Source: Epicoccum nigrum
Lineage: Eukaryota; Ascomycota; Dothideomycetes; Pleosporales; Didymellaceae
Assembly (NCBI GenBank): GCA_002116315.1
Contig: KZ107860.1
Coordinates: forward strand, 372,001-436,000
DNA: 64,000 nucleotides
Direction of reading: 5' to 3'
This document shows, one piece after another, positions 36,112-49,000 of the stretch. Each line of letters opens with the position of its first letter. Positions within the stretch are counted from its first letter, which is position 1. Under the pieces are notes generated by a model that had not been told where the DNA came from, did no database searches, and was given only the letters and a program-made list of their open reading frames with translations. A program made the position numbers and the translations under genes.

Positions 36112-38083
36112 ATGTCTCTGCGACGCTCAGCTCGTAATGCAGGCAAGACGAATGGCGCTTCAACTGAAGCTACGGAGTCGATATACAAGAAAGCCACTAC
36201 AGTTGGTGTAACCAAGCGAACCAAACCACCCACTGCTACCAAAGTGGAAGCAATATCAGAAGTCCCCTCAACACCGCTCTCTGCGAAGAGACAACGCCGT
36301 GAGACTGCCGATACCGCCAGTCCAATCAAGCCGGTTCTATTCACGCCAACTCCATCCGGCGTTGGCCTCATTGCTAGCAGCGCGAATGTGTCCAAACTGA
36401 AAGATGACCATATGCTAGACAACCTAGCGAGTCTGAACCAAACTCGCCCCGCTAACCCTCTTGTCACCAACGCCCCGGTACTGAATCCCGACGGAGATTC
36501 CGTTGTAGTCAATGAGAGTCCAAGCAAGAAAAGAAAGGCTGAAGCGCCTCCAGACGTTGGATCGCCGCTGAAGAAGGGGAACTCAACGACTGACACGCTA
36601 TTGAAAGATGCGGAAGCGTATTTGATTGAAGTGGATAAGGAATTCATGGGTAAGGGGCGATTGGAGAGGCTAATCAAGGGGCAGCAATGTAAGATGTTCA
36701 ACCCCGAGGGGTTGAGAGAGATGGTCGATCCGTTTACGGCGCTCGCGAGTGGGATCATAGGACAGCAGGTATGTTATAGTCAAGGCATCAGCGGGTAATC
36801 GGCTATGTCTGTGACAAGGAGACATACAGATGGCCCTTTTCTTTTCTTTGACATGCTAGAATATCAAGAGAGACCACACATCACATTGTGCTGATGCGCA
36901 GACAGGTCTCAGGCGCGGCCGCGGCCTCGATCCGCAAAAAGTTCACCGCCCTATTCGAAGACACGCACCCTACGTTTCCCTCGCCGGCCCAGGTCCTCAC
37001 AAAGGACATCCCCACGCTACGCACGGCAGGCCTCTCGCAGCGCAAGGCAGAGTACATCACGGGGCTCGCTTCGAAATTCGCCTCGGGCGAATTCACGGCG
37101 GAAGGCCTGGTGAGTGCGTCTGACGAGGCCCTAATCGAGCAGCTTGTCGCAGTGAGGGGGCTGGGCAGATGGAGCGTGGAGATGTTTGCCTGCTTCGGGC
37201 TCAAGCGAATGGATGTGTTCAGTACAGGGGACTTGGGCGTACAGTGAGTGCCTTCCTCCGATTCCATTGTCGCATTGTTGCCTGTTGTTTGTTACACATA
37301 TTGTTACACTCCTTTCTGCTTTCGAACTGTCATTACTTTCCTACTGTCGCAAGGATGTAGTATAGTGTGCTGTTGTGTTGTGCATGGCGATAGTTACGGA
37401 TGCTATACCATCGAGGCGGGCTGTATGCATAGCGAGCGTTGCACACATTAGCATTAGACGAGGAGAGCGCGCGTCAAGCGAGGGAATTTTTCTACTCGAG
37501 TCGATCTTACACAACATATCGTGTAGAGCGAAGCGGCGGCAGCAGCAGCAGAAGCGACAAGGAAGACTCTGCTAACATGGCATAGGCGAGGCATGGCTGC
37601 ATACGTTGGACGGGACGTTGCCAAGTTGAAGAGTAAGGGTGGCAAGTGGAAGTACGTACCATCTCTTTTACACGTTGCTGTTATCTATCTGATCCACTCT
37701 GCTTCCTGTCATCGCGTAGTTGGTCTGGGGCGCTTGTACGTTGAAACGGGCATGCAGAAGGGTACCCCAGCCGACACTGCTAGGCAGAAGGCTGATATTC
37801 TCGCATACTTGATGATTGCTTTTTTCAAGCCATGCAGCAACCTCATCTATCATCTCGGTTGACAAAACGCTGATAACGATGCACACAGATACATGTCTGA
37901 GCAAGAAATGCTATCCATTGCGAACAAGTTCTCGCCGTACAGGTGCGTCCAACTCCGTGTCCGGAGCGCTCTCCGTCTGGCATATGCTCTTTTTCGTTAC
38001 ACACAAAGCTCATACTCTGCAGGTCCTTATTCATGTGGTATATGTGGCGGATCGCAGATGTGGACACGGAAGTGCTAGAGTGA
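36112..38083 (+). CDS. mag1: DNA-3-methyladenine glycosylase (AlkA/Mag1 family)
   Basis: Base-excision repair enzyme that removes alkylated purines from nuclear DNA. Five exons (36112-36768, 36906-37243, 37586-37651, 37889-37942, 38023-38083) sum exactly to 392 codons (391 aa). A basic, Ser/Thr/Lys-rich N-terminal tail (about 1-160, with KRQRRE and KKRKAE nuclear-signal-like runs) precedes the HhH-GPD fold. The fold contains GIIGQQVSGAAAASI at the exon 1-2 join, the helix-hairpin-helix VRGLGRWSVEMF (about 302-313) and catalytic Asp328 in VFSTGDLGVQRG. The last exon ends SLFMWYMWRIADVDTEVLE. Introns are 137, 342, 237 and 80 nt, all longer than nearly every other intron in the window. The 66- and 54-nt internal exons are easily missed by gene finders. 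Confidence 0.93.
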
Positions 38084-39938
38084 TGGAGACTCTCAATCCC
38101 ATTTGAAGTGGTGTGATGTTTGGCGGCCTTCAGTAACAATTACGTCCGCTATTGGATATCACCAGGTCAACTTCATCATCGACAGCATATGCACATAGCT
38201 GTATGGGATGTTGTAATACATCTTGACACCTGCCACATGCCGTGCACTCTGTGAACGAGTGGAATACACGCGGTAGCTCTCCCGTTGCATAGCATTCCTC
38301 GCTTCTGCTTCTCATGTACTTACCGCTGTGGCACCAAGATTTAGGCACTCGGTCAGTGGGAAGCTGTCTGGTGTCGAAAAGGTAGCAACGCCAAGCGAGA
38401 ACAGCTCGATGTGACGTAGACCTGGCGGGTTTCCAGGATCATCCTTTACAACGATCTGTCCGTTTCACCCAAAGATGATATATCGCCTGATGAGGCATAC
38501 CGTAGGATCTCTTCATCTCGCGAGGGTAGTGCGTTTAGCCGCTACAAGCACGTTGTGTACCGTACACCGCGGGCGCTGCCGCAAGGAGCTCGTATCGATC
38601 TGGATTGCGCAAATATCCGTCCCGCACAAAGAACAAAAGAGGCGGTCTGCAAGTCATACATCCTGGCTCGCAATGGGGGCCCCGGGTTGTCATCTGAAGC
38701 GGAGATTTTGTGTTGCGAGGGGGTGAAGTTGGTCTGTGGGCAGCAGGCGGTTGCTAGAGATCGAGCGGCAGAACGTGACCCTGGTCAGATCGTTGGATGT
38801 CGCGCGGCTGGACGTCGTACAGCGGTACCAGACGGTCCGCGGCTCCCGCTGTCCAATAGAGAGTTGCCGTATGAAGCTGCAAGTGAGTCTGGTATCGATT
38901 GATAGGAGGCGAGGCCATCGTTGCGATGGTATGCATGCATTGTGCAACATAACCACCCATTTTTAACGCTCCTCACTTCAGTGACGCCCATCTACTAAAG
39001 CATTGGCGCACAACAATAGTAGACGAGGTTATCCGTGAGTATAGTGCAACCTGCTGTGAAGTACTGTGCTCAGTAGTAACGGCTGAACGTTGTATGCAGC
39101 CTTCCGTGCAGTACACATGCGAAACATCTTTGTGGGCCATAGCGCCCCGCACATAGAGCGTGGGTCTTGTGCGACGCGTGTAGGCAGACTCGAAGTTGAC
39201 AGTCTTCCGTGTCGTGACGTATGAACGAGTATGCAGGAGCTTGCGAAGCTGAGATTCGTGCATCTGCAACAGGAGAAGAGCGTGACGATCTCAACTATCA
39301 AGCGGTGGTGTACGTCAGTATGTAGGAGAATGGGAGTTGCTGAGCGATGGAGATCGTGTCGCCTGCCCGATCTACATGGTATGAACTCTTCTTCGAAAGG
39401 CAACGACATATCGCTTCGATGTTGCAGCACCTACTGCACTTTGTAAAGGCCGACCGCTCACCGAGCATACTACAAGAACCCAGAGGGACATCTCGAGGTT
39501 TGTGATGCAGGACTGTGGAGCTTTGGTAAAAAGAAGACACCTTACTGGCTGTAGTTGCTTTTTGCTTCTTGTGAGTCGAAATCCTTTCAGAGTGCTGGGT
39601 GGGCGGTCGGCCTTGACAAAGTATAACTTTACTCAGCTCCTATTGTTCGTAAATAAGCGAGAGTTTGCCAATATACCATCGAGTCAAGGAGGGATCAAAG
39701 GTGCGTGCATACGGTGACCATGGAGCTTGTGGGGGGGGGGGGGGGGGGGGATCTTTTTTGTTTTACTAACTTTAGGATTTGTATTGAACTAGGAAAAAAC
39801 GCCGTACCGCACGGGGCCCGTTGCGCACTTGCCCGCGGCCCACTCCACGGGGCAGGTCCGGTTGCGCTCTTCTTAGACAGCACCACTAGACCGGACTGTA
39901 CAGCTGAGGCGCCGGTCGCGCTGGCGGGCAGACAGGTT

Positions 39939-39948
39939 NNNNNNNNNN
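39939..39948. other. assembly gap (10 N)
   Basis: Ten undetermined bases. The sequence to the right is a purine-rich, low-complexity run that ends in long poly-G, so the true gap length is unknown. Confidence 0.99.
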
Positions 39949-40103
39949 GCCGCCCACCGCGAGCGAGCACGGTGCAGGAGGGCGGTAGAGAGGGTGAGGG
40001 AGGAGAGTGAGTGAGGGGAAGGGGAGTGTGAGGAGGGAAGGGAGGAGAGGAAGGAGAAGACTAAGCGGATAGTGAGGATAAGAGAGGGGGGGTGAGAAGG
40101 GGA

Positions 40104-40132
40104 GGGGGGGGGGGGGGGAGGGGGGGGGGGGG

Positions 40133-40171
<39 letters not shown>
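40104..40171. repeat. poly-G tract
   Basis: 68 bases consisting of G with two single A interruptions; a second 20-G run lies at 39731-39750. Both border the gap region and are likely at least partly sequencing or assembly artefact. Confidence 0.9.
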
Positions 40172-41610
40172 CTCAAGTGCGTGAATTCTTAAGTAGTCGT
40201 GTTGTACATAAGACAAACTTCTAACGGTGGGGCCTATTGCCTCTCACAAGCTCACAAGTAACCGTTGTGGACGCCAGTGAGTGGTACATGATACACATGA
40301 AGCACTCTCGGTCTGTTCATCGTTATCATGAGTAAAAAGATGACCCAGCCAAAAAGCATTTGTGGACACTGACCCTTAGCAATTGAGCTTAGACATATAT
40401 GTTTGGGATAAAAAAGGTCTCGGCGGAGCTGGCACATATCTTATTGTTCCTGGAGATCATTGTGGAGGTGGACTCTCGCAAGGAAATTACACAACACGAG
40501 AGCAGAGACGGTCTCACCCGTCCAGGGCAGCGCTCCAGTTATCAGCGATATAGTTGGCGATCCTGGCAAATGCACAAATGCATGGAGGGCGCTGTCTGTT
40601 AAGATGACATCAATGATAGCCCAGCTGCCAGTCACAGTTGAGCGCGCGGCAAGCGAAGTTTGCAAGAAGGTAGGAAGAAATGAGATGACCTAAAAGCGGA
40701 GCCTACGGTCGATCAGGGGGAGCGGGTAGCAGCAACGGTCGAGCCCCAAGTGGATATCCATAAATCACGATGATGATGTTTGCGCAGAGGGATGTGGGTT
40801 TTCTTGAGATTGCGCCGGAAGCACTTGCCCAAACAGAGATTGGCGAACCGGATTCGGGATGGTTCGCAGGGAATAGGTGTGGCCGGACGACGCGCAATTC
40901 ACAGTTCAACAATCTACCGGCTGGGCGTCGCAGCCAACGGCCAGCTACAGAAAGGCAGGTTTGTGGCTGGACACGCGTGCGGGGATGCGGTTGCGGGCTG
41001 CAAGAAAACCGCCGTTGTGAGTGCGAATGTATGGTGTCAGAGTTGTCCGGGATCCGTACGGATGTTTGAGATGAGTGTGCACGGTCAGGCCACACATCAT
41101 GTCCGCTGTATCGAGGCTCGAGAATCGATAAGCACAATCAATCACATTGAGCAGGCGGCGGAGGCTCTACTGTTAGGGCAGATCCTGCTTCCAAGCCTCT
41201 TCCAAGGACCAAGGGGCGGCTTCGATGTCTAGCGCGTGTTGATAGCGTGCCGCAGCTGCTGCGCTAGGTAGAACGAGCTGGCAACTTGCAAGACATTGAT
41301 GCACTACGGATACTGCGGATGAACGAAGCCGTGGCGCAACGCACATTGCACACCAGCGCACTGCACCACAGACTGGAGACGCTTTAGCTCTGGAGCAGTG
41401 GGCCAGACGCATTGCATTGTGAGGCGGCACATGCTGCAAATGCAAAGCAGTTCGGTGCATTCATTCTTTCCAAGAAATCAAGATTGGCTGGGCTGCGGGA
41501 CGGGCGCGGACGTGGAGGCTATCCATGGTTGGAAACGCCGATGCCCTCAGTGCCTGTCTGTCAAGTCGATCCTGGGTCCTGACAGCCTCTCAAACCGTGG
41601 GCGGCGTGGC

Positions 41611-41632
41611 ACCAGCACCAGCACCAGCACCA
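41611..41632. repeat. ACCAGC microsatellite
   Basis: Three full copies and one partial copy of ACCAGC. Confidence 0.85.
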
Positions 41633-42276
41633 CTGTGCCAGACCAGCAGCGTGTTGCGTTGCAAGCTGTAGCCTGTCCGGCAACCGGTTCGGTTGGCAGC
41701 ACGCATCATACTCACAGCATAGCGGCTGCTTTATGCCGTGGTGTGCAATCCCGAGGAGCAGCACGAGTCCGACGGGGCAATCAGCTGCCAGCGCGAGGCC
41801 CCAACAGTGCGCCGGCCTGCGAGCGCGAGGCTTGTTGACGGTCGACGCAAAAAGAATGCCATCCATGCGCGAGCCAATGGCGATCGCCGTCGGCGGCGCG
41901 CTAGGGCGACCAGGGCCGCGCCTGCCTTCCTCCTTTCTTTTCGCAGGCCGAGAGCTGCTTTCTCCTTCTTCTACGACCTCCACCCTCGTTCTTGCTCGTC
42001 AGACCATTTCACCTTCCCCGTCGGCGCTGGGGCTACTCTTTTAATTCGGTGCTCTTTCGATTGCAGTTCATTCAGTCTCTCGCTCAACCCATCTTTCCAC
42101 CCATTCAAGAACAAGCAACTTAGGTCTTAATCCCCACGGTTCGTACCACCCCGAAACCGCCCTTGTACCTGCCCACCGACCTCAAACACGGCGGCATCGT
42201 CACCCGCAGCCACTGCCCTCAGCGACCATCAACTGACCTTGCCATTCCAGAAACCATACTCTGCACATCATCCATC

Positions 42277-43564
42277 ATGTCCTCCTTCATGAAGATCGCC
42301 CTGCCGGCTCTGGCCCTCACTGGCTCTGTTTACGGTATGTTTACCCGCCCAATTCGTCCGTCGAGTCGCTGCTAATGCATTGCTGCAGCTCAGTCCAGCT
42401 GCTCCAACTCTGCGACCCTCACCATCCAGAACGCCGGTGATGCTACCGCCCTCGCTGGCTGCAAGACCTTCTCCGGATCCATTGCCATTGCTACCGGAAC
42501 CACCGACGACATTGCGCTCAACGGCATCAAGAAGCTCGATGGCAACCTGGTCGCTACCGACAACGCGAACATGAAGCGCATCAGCGCCGACAGCATCGAG
42601 GAGATCGATGGCACTATGACCCTCGACGGTCTCACCCGCCTGTACGGCGTTGAGTTCCCCAAGCTCAAGAAGGTCCAGGGCATCAAGTGGAACGCCCTCC
42701 CCAACCTCCAGACCATCGGCTTCACCGCCGAGGTCACCGAGGCCGATAAGATCAACATCCAGAACACCGCCATCCGCTCCCTCAAGGGCATCAACATCGA
42801 GCAGGTCGACACCATCTTCATTGCCAACAACGGTTACATCAACGAAGTCAACATGCAGCTTGGTAATGTCTCTGACTCGATGACCTTCGCCGATAACAAC
42901 GAGGCTCTGAAGATCACCCTGCCCAACCTCATCTGGGCCACCAACATGACCTTCCGTTTCGTTGGTTCCCTCGAGATGCCTTCCCTCGAGACCCTTAACG
43001 GATCTCTTGGTCTGTACAACAACGGTTTCGAGTCCTTCGCCGCCCCCAACCTGACTTCCATTGGCGAGGCTCTTGCCATCGTTGCCAACGAGAAGGTCTC
43101 CAACATCAGCTTCCCCCTACTCACCAAGATCAACGACAACCTGCAAATTGCCAACAACACCAACCTTTCCATGATCGACGGATTCCCCAAGCTCAAGAGC
43201 GTTGGTGGTGCTTTCGACATCTCTGGAAACATGAGCGAGTGAGTAAACCTACGCACTTCTGCCTTTGTGCCTATGCTAATCTCTGCTCAGTGTCGAGACC
43301 CCCTCCCTCGACAGCGTGAAGGGTACCTTCAACCTGCAGTCCACTGGCAACGTCAACGAGTCTTGCGCTTTCTACCAGCCTCTCAAGGACAAGAAGCTTA
43401 TTGAGGGCAAGTTCTTCTGCAAGGGCAAGCTCGTCGACCCCGGCCAGCAGGGAAACAAGCCCACCAGCCAGTCGGGATCTGACAAGACTGGTGCTGCCAC
43501 AAGCTTGAGCGCCGTCAACGGTGCTCTTGGTCTTGCCGCTATGGCCGCTGTCTTCCTCCTGTAA
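42277..43564 (+). CDS. ecm33: GPI-anchored cell-wall organisation protein Ecm33
   Basis: Plasma-membrane or wall-bound GPI protein needed for normal cell-wall architecture. Three exons (42277-42334, 42389-43238, 43291-43564; introns 54 and 52 nt) encode 393 aa. The signal peptide MSSFMKIALPALALTGSVYA is split by intron 1 in its last codon. The body is a receptor-L-like leucine-rich fold, with repeated blocks such as GTMTLDGLTRLYGVEFPKLK and ISFPLLTKINDNLQIANNT. Many Asn-x-Thr/Ser sites suggest heavy N-glycosylation. A Cys pair (ESCAFYQPL and KFFCKGKL) closes the domain. The tail has a Ser/Gly/Thr linker and a hydrophobic C-terminus (ALGLAAMAAVFLL) as GPI-addition signal. The coding sequence is rich in C-ending codons, which suggests high expression. 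Family members in Aspergillus and Saccharomyces have the same length. Confidence 0.97.
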
Positions 43565-45116
43565 ACAGTTTTGGACACTGGCGTTTCAATTGTATTTGCG
43601 TAGACTAATAGTCATCATTCACAATCTGGCTTCCCTTGATAGCGTATGGCATGTTCGAACGAGCGCTCACGTTTAAGCTCAACATGATAAGGACTGGAGT
43701 GGTTGGAGCAGAATGTTGATTGGCCTGCATGCATCCGGTGTATGTATCACTCGGCTATGGGGTCACATATGGTAGAATTTCAATTTGCAGTACACACTAG
43801 TGGGTTTCCTCCGATCTCATTGCGCGGAACGGCACGACGGATTACTTAGGGGAACCGCACTCACCTATTTGACACTCTCCTTCCTGCCTTGTGTATAAGA
43901 GTATACATATACAGTTATTTACTTTATCGAAAACGGTACTTCAAAATCTACTGTCATTGGCTGGCATAGTCATGTGATCGTCGTTCTTTCATCCACCGTG
44001 AAGACCCGCGTGTATATCCGTCACCGATCAGATGGGTTTCGATAATCTTTGTCACTTTTTGGTCGAGCTTCGACGGACTGCTCGAGCCGGGGAATGCGGA
44101 TCGAGGGTTTAGTGCCCGTGTAGCGTCAGGCCGGGTTAACGTCCAACCAAACACCACCTCATGTCGCACAGATGTCTAATACCCCAGTTCAGCTGTCACA
44201 ACATTGTACCCATGTATCTTGCTCCACTTGCTTGCCACTGGCAAGGCCCAGATTGACGGGCCGCGGGCTCAGAGGAACTTGTAGATCGAGGAAGTGCAGC
44301 CGCTGACCGTGAGCCCGGCAGATGGTGCCGTCAAAGTTTGCTTTTTCAACTGGGGCCTGCGGCTACAGTGAAGCAAGCCACGGATGATACCTCGATTTCA
44401 AATCGAGAACTCTTTTCAGCCTTGAAGCTCAAAGGAGACTCTGCTGCACCCTAAGAGACACATACAGCGAAGGGCGCTACATCTGCGCGTTCTGCATTCG
44501 AAATGTCGTTCCACATTGACAGGTGGGAGAGACGCAGGTCAGTTGCCGCAATGCTCGAATCATCCATTGCATAGGCCGAAGCGAACACGGGCGGTGAGAA
44601 GTGCTTGACAGCCTTGCATCCTTTGACTGGCATCTTGACATCGTAGAGCATGTGCGGGATGCCCTGTCAACCAGCTGCACACTGCATATGTTGTCTCACG
44701 GCGTCCCTTGCCGACCCACTTTTGGGCGCATCGCCCGGTCTATCCCCACAAGCCTCGTGTCGTACTGACTATACCTTTTTGATACTATCTGTTTAGACCC
44801 ATGTGTTCTTTCTCAATCATGCACGGTCAAAGTTTGGTACCGAAAGGATCCATATCCTCATGGGCGAGAGGTTGCAATGCAAATCAACTAATGTCGTTAG
44901 ACATGGGGTGAGCACCCGCATCCGCGTTGCCGTCACTAAAGTACGGTTCATCATATACAGCTTCTAGCCAGGGTAGGATATAAAGGACAACCATCCCCGT
45001 CATTAATCCTACACCACAACTACATTGCGAACTGCACTTTCACCACTTGTGTACTTTGGCGGCTTCTTATTCTTCGTTCATACACCAGCGCTTTCTTGCG
45101 TATCTACATCTACATA
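43565..45116. other. intergenic region
   Basis: 1.55 kb in tandem orientation. No gene recognised. A perfect 17-nt palindrome (CTCGATTT, C, AAATCGAG) lies at 44391-44407. A TATA-like ATATAAAGG lies near 44978-44986, about 130 bp upstream of the next start codon. Confidence 0.5.
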
Positions 45117-46054
45117 ATGCACCACTTTCACCTACCCAACCCGGCAATGGTGGTATCCCACCAGCCGGCTGGTGATGTGTAAGATGACCTACATGGTTCT
45201 CAATGCAACTTTGTCTAACACTATTCAGCAAGCCTGAGCTTACCAGCGTCAAGCTGCCACCGCTCCGTCAGTTGACTCCTGAGCATCTGTTCAACAACAG
45301 CAGCTCAAGTGTCACGAACTATGACTCCGACGTTTCCAGGCGTCCATCAGTATCGTCTATAACATCATCCGGCTTTCAACCATCCCGCTCCGCTTCTCCG
45401 GCCTTCTCCACCACTACATTCGAGCCCCAGTACGGAGTTTCCCGACCTCTAGATCGTCTGCGTTTGCAACCTGGCCATGTTCAGAGCTTTCCTTACTCTG
45501 CACCAATGCTCGATTCTTCCGCTCTCCCAGTGCACACTGGCGGCAAAGCAAGCAAGAAGAAGCGAGACGACCGCAAGCAGTTCTCCAAGCGTGCCCTGAC
45601 CGGGACCAACCGTGCTAAGGTTCGGAAGAGTGACAATGAAGCCGGCAACCGTTACTGTCAGGCTATCGACATGGGTGATCTTGCCCGGGCCTGCATCCAG
45701 TCCAACCCAAACATCGAGCACACCGCAGCACCACGGAATGGTAGTGCAGGCCCATGGACCCTGCTCAAGTCCAACAACATTGCTATGGATGTTCGAGAAG
45801 ACGGCGTGGAGCCTTCTCGATGGAACAAATCTTCCGTTAGCGGCTCAGCTATCTTGATCCTGGACCATTCTAACGCTCACTTCGACGATGAGATCAGTTA
45901 CATGGGGCAGCTGCTCAAGCGGGTGCCGAACATGTCCCATGAGTCGATCATGGAAGAACTCACCCGGTATCAACAATGTTTGCGGGCAGCAAAGGAACAT
46001 CGTGGCGAGGCCGACTACATACTCTTTTCGGAACGCATGGCTCGTCAACACTGA
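45117..46054 (+). CDS. conserved-looking hypothetical protein
   Basis: Family unknown. Two exons (45117-45178 and 45229-46054; 50-nt GTAAGA...CAG intron) give 295 aa. Exon 1 encodes MHHFHLPNPAMVVSHQPAGD. Exon 2 continues KPELTSVKLPPLRQLTPEHL, then a Ser-rich disordered region (about 50-120) and a basic block (KASKKKRDDRKQFSKRAL, then RAKVRKSD) that could direct nuclear import. The C-terminal 130 residues look folded, with GNRYCQAIDMGDLARACIQS, SGSAILILDHSNAHFDDEIS and MSHESIMEELTRYQQCLRAA. Disordered N-terminus, basic patch and helical C-terminus would suit a regulatory or chromatin-associated protein, but this is inference. A TATA-like element lies about 130 bp upstream. No neighbour gives a functional clue. 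Confidence 0.8.
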
Positions 46055-49000
46055 ACACCAGTTCACGACAACGAAGTTTGCGTCCTTCCTGATTTTAGCG
46101 GCATTGAGGGTGTAATTGAGTATCGAACGACGCGTGTGAGGCAATCTGTTCGCCCAAAAGTCTTTGTTCGATCTGCGTGGGTGGCTCTTTCTTTCAACCT
46201 GGAGTAGACTCGGTATTCACTCCCGTACACGGCTATCTGCGATTTATTGGATGGTCGTTTTGTTGGTTTTTCCAGCATTTCATTTTCTTTTTTTTTTCCA
46301 TCTATGACTGATAATGTCCTTTCGACGATGTCAACAACTATCCTAATAACGGACATTTCTTAGCCAAATATTTCGGTATACCCGTGTCGCCACTCGATGC
46401 ATCAGAGTCCTTTCCTCTGAGCAAGGCACAATCAATCAATCAAAACAAGTTGAAACACTCAATCGCTTTCTCACTTCTCACCTCTGTTGACCCACTTCCC
46501 GAACCCTCCCTCTAGAACTGCCGCCACTAATTCCTTCGCCTTCAACCTGATGCACGCTCAATCTTCGACCCAGCCCTCTCATTTGCGGCTCATGTTTGTT
46601 GTCCTTGCCTCTAAGCCTCTCGCTTACGGCATCGGGGGTGGTCTGCCGCTGCACAAAGTAACCCAAAACGGATAGACCAGTCAAGGTGCACGCATCACTT
46701 ACAACACTTGCAGCGAGTTCTCACTTCTGCACTGCACGCAGCTGGCCTAAACGGTGAGTGGAGATACGAAGCACGAGGGTGGAATAGTCCAGATTGTCTT
46801 GTCTCAAGTAGCGCCTTTGACGCAGGCCAATAATCGCGCGGCTCGAGATGCGTTGAAGGTTGTACTCCCATTCGAGTTCAGCGCGGGACTGATGACAGCT
46901 CATACTGCGCGCTTCTCCGCACCACCATCAAGCATCACTTCGTGTCGCCCACAATCCTTCTCCTTCCACCAGGGTTAACGTGTTGGCCCGAGAATGCAGT
47001 CGTACACCCGGTGCGCTTCCCGCACATTACTACATGTCACTTCTGTTATGCTTACAATCCAGTGGCATCATCGGTCTCCTGCATGAGGGACCGACTCAAC
47101 GGCTGGACAGTGGCATTGGAACGTGTTTGGCGCGGGAATGTGCAACCTCAAGTTCGTTCCCTCATCCTCCACATTGACTTTGCTCGTGGTCTGGGCGCAG
47201 GATCCCTGTATATGCCTGCACATCGGGACTACGTTCCCCCTGCCTCAAGACATCCTACTGGCTAGTAAAGCCTGCCTTCCATGCGGGTCTTTGGTCCGCG
47301 AGATCATTATACTTGGCAACTTGTCGACGATTCAGCATGCGTAGTCGTCCACCGATGGCCGCAGAATGGAATAGGAAGGCTTTGCTTAGTTGGACGAACA
47401 TGGCTATGCACAAACTCTCTCGGGTCTCCGACTGTTCTCCACTCCAGTATCTTCTTTCTAAGAAGCAGATCGACATGTTGCAAATAAGGAGGCTCTTCGC
47501 CATGATGCCGCCTGCGCCTCCAACAACAGATGCGCTCCTTGAGTGGTCAAGCAGAGCGAAATTGCAGACGACCCTACATACTCTGTGCTACATGTCAAAT
47601 GGCCATCAAGGTTACGAACAACCTATGGATGCACTGCGGTCCTCGCTCCGAATTTCCTCCATCTCTCTACCATGTTCCCCAGACGCCAAAAGGCCTCGTT
47701 GTGGTCATCGCTCTGTTTCGTAGCCTGGACTGTCCTGGTATGCTGGCACGCTCGCGTCAGGGCCGTTACCTGTCGTCGACCGAAATGTCACCGGTGGAGT
47801 GCTCGGTTCATTGCTCGGCTCGTTCGCCACTGTTTATACCTTTGTACACCAGCTGCCGCTCACAATCGATTGTTATAGGATTTGGAATCGAAAACTTGGG
47901 AGCTGCATGGTCAATACAATCTAAACAGTGCTGCAGGAAACCAAAGTCGGGCGATTCCTGGTACGATTCTGTCGAGGCATGACGGCGTACCTCCACAACC
48001 ATCATTATGCAGACCTCAACTCTCACAGGGGCTGCAGGTACTGCTGTGGTACCAAGTATTTCTTGCTTCCGCGTGAACTGCTATGCCATGTAGGTTACTG
48101 GTGTGTATACCGCTAGCACTCTAGCATGGGCTTGCAGCTCGTGTTGGTAGAGGCTGGGATAGAGGCTGGGGAACCATGGTGCAGTTCCGCGGGCAAGGAA
48201 TATATGGTTCAGGAGCAATACATGCAGTAGTGGCTCGGAAGTAGAAAGGTCAACAACTCGATCATGGATGAAGCTTGTCCACGTAGTATTGCGTCTTCGA
48301 GGGGGCTTGACGGGGCTTGAAGGGGTCCGGGGTGCATTGCTTTTTCTTTCGACAGCCGCCATCCTCATGCGTAGTCCGGATGTTTCGACGACCCAAAGGG
48401 GTGAGACCTACATAAGGGCTGTGGAAGAGATACGCAGGTACCCGTCCAGGATGTGTCTAGATGAAGTGTGCTCAATTGTCGCTCAGCCAATAACGAGGTA
48501 ACCCGCACGACATTGCCTCTTGACAAGGCCCTCGCGACCTTGACTTGTTTACAGTCTGCTCTCCAAGCTCCTTCACAGCTGGTGGCTTCACAAGCGCTCG
48601 TGATCATAGCCGTCCAGCCTCTAGGTTGGCCGTATCTGTTGTAGTTCGCGGGGTTAGCTTGCCCCGTAAAGCTTTGGGTCAAGCTGTCGGTACGAGGTGC
48701 CGAGGCGGGCCGCAGCGGGCAACTACTGTAAGGGCTGATCCATTTCGATAATGACGTTTGCAGTATTTCAGGCGTGAGGCTCTGAATGGATTTGAGATTG
48801 CCGGATTACATTGCCTATGTGATGGGCTTCACAGGAATCCAGACGCCTGGTTGCAGTCAGCTATAGCGCGTGCTAGCGCGCCGTGGGCCTTTGCATTCAC
48901 GTGCCAGGACCCAGGGCGCAGGGTCTCCAGTCGCAACACATCCCAATGGAGCGGTGGATGCTTGCTTGCACGATAAGCATTTGCGACAGGCAAACAACAA

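Larger units (their letters stand above)
38084..42276. other. 4.2-kb gene-poor region with assembly gap
   Basis: No intact gene. Frames of 60-150 codons exist but overlap one another and match nothing known. A plus-strand stretch at about 39470-39555 reads YYKNPEGHLEVCDAGLWSFG and then KKKTPYWL before a stop; it could be a relic exon. Poly-G runs at 39731-39750 and 40104-40171 flank ten Ns at 39939-39948. The right end (about 41980-42276), pyrimidine-rich, is the ECM33 promoter and leader. Confidence 0.5.

Noticed and set aside
36075..36758. 227-codon minus-strand open frame
   Set aside because: Antisense to exon 1 of the DNA glycosylase; no similarity to known proteins.
38475..38902. Plus-strand frames suggesting a gene or transposon relic
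   Set aside because: Three overlapping frames have similar quality and none shows a known domain, terminal repeats or good splice sites.
40104..40171. Poly-G considered as telomere or functional G-quadruplex
   Set aside because: No TTAGGG units; the tract is next to an N gap and more likely an artefact.
44391..44407. 17-nt palindrome considered as a tRNA arm or terminator
   Set aside because: Flanks cannot form the other tRNA arms, no T run follows, and no gene ends nearby.
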